Of a stretch of 64,000 bases of DNA, positions 1 to 14,185 are shown piece after piece. Under the pieces are notes generated by a model. The model did not search any database. It saw only the letters and a list, made by a program, of their open reading frames with translations, and had not been told where the DNA came from. Position 1 is the stretch's first letter. Each line of letters opens with the position of its first letter. The stretch is from Cristatella mucedo (lineage: Eukaryota; Bryozoa; Phylactolaemata; Cristatellidae): the NCBI GenBank assembly GCA_009760855.2, contig WPIO01000148.1, positions 350,001 through 414,000 on the forward strand. Direction: 5' to 3'. The position numbers were made by a program, and so were the translations under genes.

Positions 1-605
1 ATCAATTGGTTGGTTACTTATTCGGCTCTACCTTTATTAGGTCGGGGAAATGCTCTTAGTATTTTGACATGGTTTGCTTATTATTTCCGAACAGAGTTTC
101 GTGAGAGGGCGTAACGAAGTGGGACTCAGTCTGCACTAGCAGAGAGAGCTGCTAAATTAGAACGATCGCAGTGCTTACTTAAAATGGAGAACGTTACCCA
201 ACGATCCTTAAAGCCAGACGTACTTTTCGGAATTAACTGAAAGAACATTTTAGGAAAGAATTTACTTCTAATAATTATAGTACTGAATATAACACTCGAC
301 ATCAAGGTCAGGCAAATTTTAGGTGTTCGTGAAGCGCTGCTCTAGGAGCTGCCGCCCGAAGTCATTGTTGAGCATCGCTGCTCTGCGGCACTTCGGACGC
401 CGAAGATGCATTCGTTAGTGCATCTCGGTGCCAAAACGTAGCCTCAGTGGCTGCGTACAATATACTTTGGAGCACTTGCGAGTGCACCGTGTAGACCGGC
501 GGAGATGTTCGGTGGCACAGCCAAGATGGCGAAGTGTTTGCTAGGGAGTACATACCAAGAACCGGAAGAAAATGTAGCTGAGCTGGCCGTCCGATGTAAG
601 TGCTG
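1..605. other. Non-coding, no recognisable feature
   Basis: Open frames here are short, overlap on both strands and have no protein-like character. It is probably intronic to the Kv4 gene whose earlier exons lie off the left edge. Confidence 0.4.
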
Positions 606-727
606 GATTGGTCCAATGGTTAATGTGCTCGCCTCGACCAAGGTCTGGTTGACGTCGTGGGCTCGAGCACCTGAATAGAGATTAAGTTCTCATGGGTCGC
701 TATAAAAATGAATTATGTTTTTTTATG
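606..727 (+). mobile_element. tRNA-derived SINE, family S2
   Basis: A tRNA-like head carries an A-box-like TGGTCCAATGGTTAA and a B-box-like GTCGTGGGCTCGAGCAC. It is followed by the S2 tail (CCTGAATAGAGATTAAGTT) and a T-rich end. The unit recurs at 19162, 38096 and 63461 on the + strand and at 1231, 24605 and 54197 on the - strand. It is a diverged, slightly shortened copy. The family names S1 and S2 are mine. Confidence 0.7.
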
Positions 728-834
728 TAGCTAGCGATCCTTGACAGTTGAACCGAAGACCTCTGACACCTTTGATAAGACGTGTACCCAGGGCGACTGA
801 AATGTGGAATATAATAATGTTAGCACGACATTTT

Positions 835-940
835 CGCTTAGCATAATAAAAAAGTGCTAAGTCTCTTTCTAGGCACTTTACACATGCTGAAAAGAAAGGA
901 TATCGATTGATTAGTGATAAAATCCGCCACGAGAGCACGG
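835..940 (-). mobile_element. LINE A 3'-tail fragment
   Basis: The stretch TCTCTTTCTAGGCACTTTAC is the complement of the LINE A 3' end (GTAAAGTGCCTAGAAAGAGA) seen in many places in the window. The AT-rich terminal repeat is missing. It is short and diverged, so its edges are approximate. Confidence 0.5.
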
Positions 941-1230
941 GTAAACACGCAAAAGACAATTAATAAGCAAATGCTGTTTAGAGCACGTGAATTTTAAGCG
1001 TTGTTCTAAATGTGATTAAGACAGGATATGTCGTGCTGTTCGACGGTAGCAACTCTGGGACACTCGGAGCATTAAACTGAAGGCACTATCTCCAAAGGAT
1101 CCAACGGCAAACGTCTTAAAGTAGAGCCAGGAAGTCCTGCAGTAGTGAGAAGGACAGAAGTCTCGACGGGAGGTCGCAAAGGCATTAACAAGCACGTCTT
1201 GCCGTTGACCTCGTCACAGGCATTTAAACT

Positions 1231-1640
1231 GCTGACATTATATCTCAATTCAGGTGCTTCACATATGCCCCGGGCACGAGCTCACGACCTCGGTAATCAA
1301 ACGCATTCACCTTAATATAATAATAATAATAATAATATATTTGCATAGTGCCATCAGATAGCTGAATCTCTTTCTAGCTTTCTAGGCATTTTACACATGC
1401 TGTATAGAAAGCACTACAAAAGTGATTGGTGGTAACATCCGAAAGCAGCAGGCACAGTGTAAGCATACATATGCACGCGAATGAAAAGTCCCAAAGGCCA
1501 ACTAAATGCTGTGATAAGCATGTTGTTTTAAGCTTCTTTTTAAATGTCGTCATGTCAGAGGATGGTATGACGTGCATCGGGACATTGACCTTGTTCGGGG
1601 CGAGCACCATAACCACTGGGCCAAACCAGTGAGTGGCGCT
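1231..1640 (-). mobile_element. SINE S2 split by a nested LINE A tail
   Basis: Bases 1231-1310 match the tail half of an S2 SINE in reverse, and about 1576-1640 match its head half. In the intact reverse copy at 24605-24760 the two halves are contiguous. The 265 bases between them are a LINE A 3' end, also reversed, beginning with an AAT repeat. The junctions share CATTCACCTT on the left and CATTGACCTT on the right, a likely target-site duplication with one mismatch. Confidence 0.65.
1311..1575 (-). mobile_element. LINE A 3' end nested inside SINE S2
   Basis: It begins with an (AAT)n tract, the reverse of the LINE A terminal (TTA)n. It continues through the conserved tail and the last coding part, corresponding to the weakly preserved frame around TTTAAATGTCGTCATGTCAG. 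Severe 5' truncation is typical of LINE insertion. Confidence 0.65.
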
Positions 1641-3202
<1,562 letters not shown>

Positions 3203-4174
3203 ACCGTGTTAGACACCCAGCAGCCCCGTACCGATCGATACGTGTCAATATTTAGAAGACGATGAGCAGGACGATGATGGGCCAGAAGTCGTGCTACCCT
3301 CCTTCGGCAGAGCAGAGGCCAGTGTCTAATTGCAGCATTGCACATTTGAGTCAAGTAAAACGCCGGCTAGCCAGGACGCCAGACCACCTGCAGCTGTTCT
3401 GCCTCAAAACAAGAGCAACAAGATCGAGGCCGGCGGTTGGCTCGGTTCGGCCATGGCCCTCTCCTGTGGCCGTGTGGCAAGAAACGAGGGGGGCAGCCAT
3501 CTCTAGCAAGAGCCTGGTCAGGGCTGAGAACTTGGGTGCACTCAGCTGCACGAGAGCAGAAGCCGGACTGCTGAGGTCAAGCAGCAGGATTAAGCTGCCA
3601 GGCCTGGCCACACAGGGAAGTAGAGCCACTGCCCAAGGAAGGCCCTAATCCTTGTTCTTCTGGGCAGGTCAGCATTGTTCGGATCAGGCTGCTACAGCAG
3701 CTAATTGCATCAACCTTGCCATTGACACAATTAGCAGCTACAAAAGCTGTGCGAATAGAAAATCAATAGAGAGCAGCAGTTATAACGTCACGGGGAGTAG
3801 GTAAGCATTGCAGACCGACTGACCCCTGGGACTAGGTGACCCCCACCTCTGATGATCCCACCTTGAGCAAGTGACACCTCTCTCTACCTCTCTGTGGCGA
3901 TTGTGCTCATAACCGAGTGTGAGCTTCGTGGCTGCTAGTACTAGCAAATGCTCTTAGCCACAGCAGATGGATCATAGCTACGGCACGCACGCCCCTGCAT
4001 AAGCATGCTGTGCTCTGCATGACGACAAGGCAGCCCTCGAATTACTACACTCCCACTCAATATACTGACTGAATAGGGCTGCTGCTGTAGCCAATCCCCT
4101 GGACTCGTAGGTTGTGACTCATTTCACAGCCCTTATCCAACATCTGCTTTTGGTTCAAGGTCAAGCTTGACAAG
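3203..4174. other. Non-coding, nothing recognised
   Basis: Paired sense and antisense frames of about 90-130 codons at 3262-3648 have no known motif. No splice-bounded conserved exon was found. Confidence 0.35.
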
Positions 4175-4305
4175 GACTGCTGCTGTGAGTGCCTTCACCA
4201 CTATTACCACCACTTTCAGTGGCCCAAGAAAGGATTGCCTGCTTCAGGACTCGAACCCAGACCCAGGTCGTCAAGTGCGAACAACTTACCCCTGGGCTAA
4301 GACCA
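4175..4305 (-). mobile_element. tRNA-derived SINE, family S1
   Basis: Read on the - strand, it has a head resembling CTTAGCCCAGGGGTAAG, then a B-box-like GGGTTCGAGTCCTG, then the S1 body in which a short arm pairs around a Ser/Gly-tRNA-like core. The same unit recurs about twelve times in the window. The 3' part of this copy is diverged. Confidence 0.6.
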
Positions 4306-6126
4306 AGGTGCAATAGGCCAAAGGGTAGCTGAAATACTATGTGCTGTGTCAACAGAATACAACCTCAAAACTGGAGTCCTGCACCGTGACGATTTGCTAG
4401 GCAATAGGTGCAGCAGAAGTTATCGCAGCTGGACTCGCTTCGTGACTTGCTCACAGCTACTCGAGCTACTCCCACTGCTCGAGCGGGAGACAGGCGATCA
4501 CGAACGCTGTTTCCGAGTAGCACTCCACCAACATTGCTGTTTTCAAATGGAGAGGCTGAAAGTCAAGGTCATGAGGGTTGAAGAGGCGACTGAGTAGGTA
4601 GGAGGCGGGATCAAAAAGTAAAATGAAAAATATCCTTCATTCCTATAGCGCCCCCAGAGAACTTAATGTCCACGAAGGTACTGTACATGTGGCGCTAGGG
4701 CATGAGCTTATCTAACGATTTGGCTCGTTCGGTCATGACCTGCAGTCTGGTGCCATTTTTTATCTGGAAAGTGACCTCATATTTTGCCAGCTGCATCTTT
4801 CAGTAGTCACGTGGCTGAACTCCTTAATCTTAGTCTCAGCTGTTATTTTCCAATGCTTATTGCAGGTTGCACTGGCTTGGTATTTTTTTTATTCGAGCAT
4901 AAGTTCATAGGAATCCGTGTTTATTTCTTGATCCATTGTATTTGCTCAAGTACAGCCGTGATATACTGAACAATGCCTGAGCACCTGAAAATGATGCAGC
5001 AAATAACCGTCAATCGTGCGATGTACATACTACATGCCAATACCTTTGTTTCGCAATCCCGTTGGCTTCAGCTTGCATTTTTTTTAACGACATATGCCTT
5101 TCACTATTGATGTAGCATACACACCAATGCCAGGGCGCCACATCCATCAATGTGTGAAACATTTTGCCAAGTAGCGGAGGATCGAATGCTTTGCTATTCT
5201 TGTCCTCTATTTGAAGTGCTGTGGGCACAAATACAGGATGCATAGCCGTAGTATTTCTAGAGCACAAATGCCTTTGATAATACCGCAGAGTAGATATAGA
5301 GGAAGATAGAGCTGCAGAGGGACAGACAGAGACGGAGCTCATGCTGATGTGGGGTAGTCGTCGTGGCTTCTTTGACATTGTCGTCGCTTCTGCTCAGTGA
5401 CTCGGGCAGGCGAACGCTGAGTTGCTGCTGCAGTGAGGTGACCGACTTTTCAAGCGGCTGGAGAGCCTCATGTACTCTCTGGTCCATTCAGTCATCTACA
5501 GCCCAGCCATTGGAGACCATGCGCACTCGTTATTAATTTGTAGCTGCTCTTAGAAATGTCGATAGCTGGCCCCACATTTCAATCATAAGTGAAGGCACAT
5601 CGGCTATCAGTCTTTCTCTGAGGATTAGGCATGATTGCTTACGGCTCGAATGCACCTACGGCAGACAACAGGTCGTCGTTGGTGTAGCTCTTTCGCTGGC
5701 CTCGCTGCTGCCGCATTTCAATCTGCTCTGGTGTTGTGCCGACCTGGCACAACAATGGCCGCCGGAGATCCTCCTACAGGGCTGCTTCGGCCACTTCTAG
5801 AGTTGTTGCCGCACTGCTAGCTTTCGTGTCACACCGGTAGCTTCATCAGTGCAGCAGTGAAAGCAGACAGGAGAGAGGCAGAGTAGAGGGACAATGAGGA
5901 TGAGGGGAGGATGCACTCGTAAGAGATGGTTAGAGGGTTCAGAGGTTAGAGGATAGGAGATGGTTGTAGGCTTCAGGGGGCAGGAGGTTCGGGAGCTGTG
6001 CGAGCACGAGAAGGATTGAGACAATCTGTTGAGATGCACCGCCCAGAGACAGAGGGTAAGACCTTGGCTGTTACGATAGATTGCTGTTAGCTTGCTCTGC
6101 AGGGAACTGACTAGCCGGGTTGCCTT
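4306..6126. other. Non-coding, one weak minus-strand frame
   Basis: Nothing is clearly coding. A 122-codon frame on the - strand (5010-5378) has a mixed composition but no domain that I recognise, no splice support and no neighbours to join. It is not called as a gene. Confidence 0.3.
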
Positions 6127-6345
6127 AATAATAAAAATAGTAATGATGATAATAAATTTATATTACACCTTCAGAGAACCTAATCTCTTTCCAGGCACTT
6201 TACACATGCTGTAAAGGAAGCATGATCGAACGGCTAGTAGTAAAACGAAAAGTGTCAACATGCATAATATGGTTAGTGGTAGCATGTAAAATGTCAACAT
6301 GTAAATATGGTTGGTGCTATCATGCACAGTCCTCCCCTTGCTGTC
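6127..6345 (-). mobile_element. LINE A 3'-end fragment
   Basis: An AT-rich trinucleotide start (ATAATAAAAATAG) is followed by the LINE A tail (AATCTCTTTCCAGGCACTTT) and the 3' UTR with its repeated GTCAACATG motifs. It is 5'-truncated before any reverse transcriptase sequence. Confidence 0.7.
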
Positions 6346-6579
6346 TGCCGATAAACTGTCTCAGCCGTCGAGCATGGCTCGCACAGCTGCTGCAGCCGAT
6401 CGACCGCCGAGTTGCCCAGTGACCAGTGACTCCTCCAGTCGTCTTCGAGCTCTGCTCTCATTTGCACTCGCTGCCCCAATGGCCCTCTCCCTAGTGCTTA
6501 CAAGTAACCGCCCGTCCCTTCCCAGCTAACCACCGAGTCGGTCGGACGTGCTGAGCCGTGGCTGGCGATAGGCAGTACG

Positions 6580-6745
6580 GATCATCAGCCCAGAAGTTCT
6601 GCGCTGGCTCCTCCCGACTGAGGTCGTGGGTTCGAGTCTTATAGTGCTGAAAAATTGCTCATCACCCCTACTACAAGCTACGGCGATTTCCGTAAAGGCT
6701 CTTCGGTCGCTATATAAATGAGGCTGTCTAATCAGTCAAACTTTG
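6580..6745 (+). mobile_element. tRNA-derived SINE, family S1
   Basis: The B-box-like GGTCGTGGGTTCGAGTC is followed by the S1 body and the typical tail CGCTATATAAATGAGGCTGT. The A-box half is eroded. I see no clear target duplication. Confidence 0.65.
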
Positions 6746-7619
6746 TCTTATCTTTAACACTGTTTGAGCTGCCCAGCTCTGCCCCTCACCCCCTCCTGCC
6801 CCTGCCACGCCTTTTCCGGTCGTGGTTGATCATGGCTCGGCCGTCCATGCTGCTTGGTCCTGGGCTACGTCTGGGCTACCCGTCCACTACGCCTCCACTG
6901 GTCACTTCACTCTCGCCACTAGTGACAGACCGAGAAATTCTCTAAAACCCGGGTGATCACGTGATCAGATCGCGACAACCCACCCCCTAATCAGTAATCA
7001 GTAGAGACTGCCTCAGAGAAAGAGGAGACTTCAGAGCATTAATGTCAACGACAAAAATTCATTAGAGGAGCGAGCCTCTTAAGTAAGGGGGTAAGCCAGG
7101 TAATCTGTGCTTGGCCTACTTCGTTCTACAATTTATCCTCTCCCTCTTGCCGATGTAATCGCCTAGCTCAATCTAGGCTTTCCTTTTTATACAGATGACA
7201 GACCACTGCTCCTATGCTTTAATCTCTTCCTCCCTTCCGGAATGTCAAACCCTCACAACTTCCGTGCTGCATTTATTGCTGACATCCGCATTTGGATGAT
7301 ACAAGAATTTCTCTAATTGAATTAGTGTATGACAAGCTTGCTCGCTTGCTTGCTATGGGCATACTTAGTGCTAGTCACAAATCGAAAAAAAGGCGAGCCG
7401 TCGCCCCATGAAGAAAGTCTGAAAAAAGTCTTTCCGTTAAAAACGCAGCGTTTGGCCTCTGTGTAGTCCTGTGAGCACCAGGCAGGAAACACAGCCCCTG
7501 TAGCTGTGCCAGTCTCCGCCCGACGGATACGCCCGGCGAAACCTGAAATTTTGTATCTTGACTAGCGACTTGTTGGCGAAGCACGTCAACACCAAATCAG
7601 GTATGCCGACTTAGTATCA
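6746..7619. other. Non-coding, nothing recognised
   Basis: No exon-like frame or repeat was identified. A short CTTG-rich patch lies near 7335. Confidence 0.3.
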
Positions 7620-8110
7620 TAACACGCAGCAACGAAGAGCGCCCATATCTAATAAACCAACGTGCATGGCGTAGAGATTAAAGCAAGACAGTCCACCCCT
7701 CCGAAAAATACGGCTGACGCACTTTCGCACGTTGCAAGGAGGCGAACTTTTTTGAACCGTCGAGATGGCGCCAGGCCGTGTCTTCAGAGACGGAGCTATT
7801 GCGACTCAGCAAAGCGAGTACACAAGCAGTGAGCTGCTCGCTACGTAGAAAAGTCTATTCGACAGCTGGAGATGGTTACGTGCGTTCAACAGAGGCCTTG
7901 CCGGACACCAATGGCTCAGTGGCCTAGAGCTTTAATCAGCTCGAATGCCAAGGCAACTCCGGAAGCGAAACTAAGGGCCATTTACACGGCTCATGTTTTT
8001 ACGAGGCCTTGGACGTAGATTGTTTCGAAATCGGTTTCCAGCTGCACTAAATCAGGAGCCACTAACAATTAATCTCCGACATAGTCAGGCATATTCTGCT
8101 GTCATTTACA
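7620..8110. repeat. Unclassified dispersed repeat, copy 1
   Basis: It shares several ordered blocks with 23490-23830: AACGAAGAG, GTCTATTCGACAG, CAACTCCGGAAGC, a GCCT-GG-C-TAGATT block and CAGGAGCCAC. The spacing is similar and the orientation the same. It encodes nothing recognisable, so it is probably an old mobile element or segmental duplicate. Confidence 0.5.
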
Positions 8111-9044
8111 TGTCATTCGATTGTTGCCACGAGCTTCGACCTATCGAAGATGGTGCGGCCATGCTTGTCACTAGAAGCAGAGAGCTCTCGCGAGAGCCAG
8201 GCGAGAGAGACCGGAGCAGGCAGGGGGCGGCTAGGAGCGGAGGTGGTTGAATGGGTGGGCGACGACAAGCGAGAAGAGCAGCTGCTGCGCGATGGCTCAG
8301 GGAGGCACCTCCCTGGAAGCAGGGCAGACAGTTCGCCGGGTAAAGCCGCAAAAACCTGCCTAGTTGGGTGGTGGGCTCACTGCTGCATGCTGCTAGCCTG
8401 CCAGTTCGACCTGACCAACTGTGCCCAGTCCCTGCTAGCGGCAGCCCCGACGGCCGTGCGGGCAGCTTTCTGAAACATTCATTCACGTGAGCTGCCTGCC
8501 CAGTGTATGCAGGGAAAGCTGTGTGACCTTGTGCGGCCGGTCCTCAGTCAGCTAGCTGCCGATAACTAAATCGACTGGCTACTGCAGCTGCTGGTGTCAT
8601 ATGCCCCTTTGCATTGCGACTACATCTTCCTAGTATGCTAATGTCCTAAGAGCCAGCCCGGGCCACCCTGCAGCCAGCAGCCGTCTTTGCCCGGGGGACC
8701 AGCAGATGCTGCTGGCGCCATGCCTCCGACCACGACGCCAGGTGGCGCTTACTTAAACGGGCGATGCCCGCTCCGGGCTCTGCTTGCCATCAAACAACAA
8801 TCGCAGAGAGTGAAGAGCAGCTGGTGTCGGCGGGGTGGTGGGGGGGGGGGGGTAGCGGTGGTGGCGCGTAGGGAGAAACCCACTGTCGCAGCAGCAGCAG
8901 CTGCCTCGAGGAGTAGTGCCCACTGGCAGCGCGCATGGCAGAGCCATTGAGTGCAGAGATGGCAGCACCCCCTGCAATTACTGACTCGAAATCAGCCCAA
9001 CCAGTGCACAAATCCCGGCTGGGAATAGTGTTCTTCCGGTAGCC

Positions 9045-9078
<34 letters not shown>

Positions 9079-10157
9079 TGAAGAGCTAGCCCACTTTGTT
9101 GCTCTCGGTGCCCCTTTTGCAGTACCCGGCGGCCGCCCCCACCGCCCCGGCCCCCTCCATCCCCTGCAATATCGCCCCAGTTCACCTCAGCTCCCCAGGA
9201 ATCTTGCTTGCTCGATCGTGCGGTCGTGCCTGGAGTATCGGTCCTTCTTTTGTGTCAATTGGGTCCTATTTGGACTTCACAAATTCTTCCTAAAGGTGCT
9301 TGGTCAACCGCACTAGCACGTGAGGGTCAGCTGATAGCTACACCCGGGATTTGGCAACCTAGAAGCAGAATTTAAAATGCTGTCCTGACAAGTCTTATTA
9401 AGTAGCTCTCTACGAGCTGACTACTCTCTGGCCTGCACTCTCGTTGTGCACTCATACACGAAGCCAGTTCGGTGCACTGAGTGCAGTCTTGCTGTAGTAA
9501 AGTGTAGTGCAGCACACCAGGCTGTGCACACACTCAAGTCCCTCTCGTACTCTGATGGCACGTGACACGGGAGGGTCGCCTGAATGCGGTCGAATCAGTA
9601 AAACTGTTGGGATCGAGTAGACCTGGAGTGAAAAGGGTCGCATGTTTGCAGCAGATAGAAGGCAGCACCAGTGCTATTCACACACACCCCCATCCCACCC
9701 GCGACCCGTGAAACCCAACTTGTGCAGCACCTGCCCACGTTTTGTCCTGCCACGGTTGATAATAGCAAAATGGCATGTAATGGTGAAAATAAGTGAAAAC
9801 AAAATTTTCGGAATGAGGAGGCAGCGTTTAGTCAGTAGAAGGAAGTGTAAAGCTGCCTTGTGGGACCGCAAGGTCGATGAGAGCAGTGTTTAACTGAACG
9901 GCATAGCCCTGGTGCTTTGCTGGGCCTTTGACATGTAGACAGCAGGCGGTAGCTACAGCAGATAGCCGGCAGGGACGATCGACTTGGATTTCTATTAAAG
10001 GGGCTCCAGCGGAGCTGGTGTCGGTGGGTTTTTGCCAAGACTTATGCATAACTGATGAACCAATGAACGCAAGCTTCCGGGTGCATCCCAAGGATTGCAG
10101 CATGCCCCTTGGGCTGGCAGCGTTCAAGGCAGCTGCACAGGCCACGATTATTAATGC

Positions 10158-10166
<9 letters not shown>
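8111..10166. other. Non-coding with G-run and (TA)n
   Basis: It contains a run of G at 8838-8852 and (TA)n at 9047-9075. The remaining frames are short, Ser/Ala/Pro-rich and without motifs. Confidence 0.35.
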
Positions 10167-11962
<1,796 letters not shown>

Positions 11963-11964
<2 letters not shown>

Positions 11965-12741
11965 CTTCTCCCTCTCTCTTCCTCTTTCTCTCCCTTTCAT
12001 GTCTCGTTTTCGTAAGTGCTTGTTTTGAGGCTGTAAATAAATATGTTCACATGCATCATATAACTTCAGCATGCCTGGAATCGTAAAAAAATCCTGCTTA
12101 CTCGAACGAATTTACAGCCACAGCACTGGGGGCCATAATGGGAAACAAATTTACAACCGAGTGTACACATTAGTACATCAGCTGGTCGGTCTCCAGGCTA
12201 AGCCAGGCCTGGACTAAGATGCTTGGGACGGTTAGGTATTCGTTGGTGATTCAGGATACCCTAAAAAGGCCTATCTGCACTGCATTGAGGAACGCCTACA
12301 CTAATCCATCACCCTCAAGACTGCTGCAAGGGAGGCACGGGGGAAGCTGCGACATCATCTGGCGAGAGGCTGCCTCACCAGCTCACCGGATGAGCAGGCA
12401 GCAGTCAGAGCAGGATAGCGGCCCAGGCCCACCTGAGCTGCTCCTCCGCGGCCCAGGCACCTAGTCGAGCTCACTTGTGTCAGCTGTACGAGCTGTTTGC
12501 ATCAGCTATTGTGTGACGTATAAAGAGTGCACATCCAGCGGCAGCGAGCCTCCTATTCGTGCTCCTGCTGCCATCCTGAAGTGCCATCTTGAACAGAAGT
12601 AGACATCGCAGGCATCGCAGGCCACGGCAGCTGCACCAGGAAGGAAGGGGAGCAGCACCACTAGCGGCAGCAGCAGCAGCAGCAGCAGTTAAACGAAAAT
12701 GGCAGCTCCACTGTGCAGCCTCTGCTGGGTTCTCGTGACAG
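11963..12741. other. Intron sequence before the Kv4 pore exon
   Basis: It holds (CAG)7 at 12667-12688 and no other structure that I can assign. It ends with the acceptor CTCGTGACAG just before the Kv4 exon. Confidence 0.4.
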
Positions 12742-12904
12742 GTACGGTGACGTCGTGCCCGTGACGATATTCGGCAAAGTGGTCGGAGGCGTGTGCGCTC
12801 TAAGTGGAGTGCTTGTCATAGCACTGCCAGTGCCTGTCATCGTATCTAACTTCAGCCGCATCTACCAGCAGAACCAGCGTGCTAATAAGCGAAAAGCCCA
12901 GCAG
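12742..12904 (+). CDS. Kv4 exon: selectivity filter end, S6, post-S6
   Basis: The 163 bases begin with the last base of the filter Gly codon, then encode YGDVVP, the S6 helix with [17 protein letters not shown] and the post-S6 [19 protein letters not shown] completes the K+ selectivity filter, and PVP is the Kv gating hinge. The acceptor is CTCGTGACAG and the donor GTCAGT, leaving phase 0. The match to Shal channels is close across the whole exon. A frame that runs on to 13141 past the donor is Pro-rich and is read as intron. Confidence 0.93.
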
Positions 12905-13774
12905 GTCAGTAGTCCCACCCCACTCCACCCCCCAGTGCCTGCAACGTTCAGCACCCAGAATCCTAGGAAGCTCGGTGCACCTTCTCCTCCATATTCTCCT
13001 CCTTTCCCTCCTACTCCTCCCTCTCCACTTTCTCGAGCTTGCCCCATGCTTGGGCCATGCAAATGCATCCATCCTGCACCCGAGTGGTCAGATGTCACGA
13101 TGAATAACGGAGGAAGCTGCTGTCCCGAAAAAGTAGCTTAAGAGCATTGGGTGGAGCTCGCAGGGGGCTCCCTGCTGTTGGGCGGTGCCGCATTAGCCAC
13201 CCAATAGTAGCTAGGCACCGACCTGGGCCGCTCCCTTTTCTTATCCCCCGTGGAATGTCACCTACGATCGATGAAAGCATGTCATAATTCCACTCGATGA
13301 GCAACCTTCGTGTTCGTGACGAATAAGCACCGCTATGTTGTGCTATGATTCTTCATTAATTTCGGATCTAGCTCTGAATGTTCGAAAATCTTTCGGGCCT
13401 AGCACCCCACATAAAAATGTTGCAGGTTTAGCCTGCCAGGGCTGAAAATCCATCGCTCCATCGCCGATTAAGAGTCACTAAGGTTAAGGTAATCTAAAGT
13501 TAAGATTCTTAATGTCTCTTAATCAGTGGGTGGAGCCGGGATTTTCAAATATTTTCGATTCTAAAGCATCAAAATTGTGATATTATTGAACGCTATGCTG
13601 TACAGTGCACGGGAACCAGTCCCTTTCAGATAAGCAGGCTTATAGTCCACTGCGGTGCCTAGGCCGGCTGAAAATCATAAGGATTATGGTGTTGCAGCAT
13701 GAATGAGCCACGTTTTTGCCTTGACTATTTATTTTTGCTTTGCGATTGTGCAATACTTATGTATTTTTGGTACA
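12905..13774. other. Kv4 intron, nothing recognised
   Basis: It begins with a C- and T-rich stretch after the donor. No repeat family or exon was recognised. Confidence 0.4.
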
Positions 13775-13985
13775 TACTTTTCTGATTGCTCTTTCCGCAC
13801 CTGCCCGACCTTGATCACGGCCACGAAATGATAAGTCCTTGCGAAGGTTCCACCAATCATTCGATCGTGCTTCCTTTGCAGCAAATGTAAAGTACCTAGA
13901 AAGAGGTTCAGTTCTTGGAGTGTGCTTAACAAATGCATCGTTGTTATTAATTATTATTAATTATTATTATTATTATTATTATTAT
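13775..13985 (+). mobile_element. LINE A 3' end
   Basis: The tail GCAAATGTAAAGTACCTAGA and the following AGAGGTTCAGTTCTTGG precede a (TTA)n tract at 13945-13984, as in the other LINE A copies. It is strongly 5'-truncated. Confidence 0.7.
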
Positions 13986-14039
13986 CATAGTGTGCTGCCA
14001 TGAATGGCGATGTCATCAAACCAACAGTCGCCGGTTCTT

Positions 14040-14185
14040 AAATGAGACGTGAGGGGCCTAGAGCTTGGGTTCAATTCCTGCAGCAGGTCATTCTTTTTTG
14101 CTCACTGCTAGCAGGTGGTGATGGCCGTGAGGCTCTTCTGCTGCTACATACCTAAGGCTGTTGAATCAGCAGAGCTTGGCTTGAA
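14040..14185 (+). mobile_element. tRNA-derived SINE, family S1
   Basis: The B-box-like GCTTGGGTTCAATTCCTGC is followed by the S1 body and the tail GGCTGTTGAATCAGC. The head is partly lost. Confidence 0.65.

Noticed and set aside
5010-5378. 122-codon minus-strand frame
   Set aside because: No recognised domain, no splice partner and no neighbouring evidence. A frame of this length is expected by chance in 64 kb.
12905-13141. Continuation of the Kv4 pore frame past 12904
   Set aside because: GTCAGT is a good donor at the conserved end of the Kv segment, and the next exon continues the Shal sequence in phase. The read-through is Pro-rich and unrelated.
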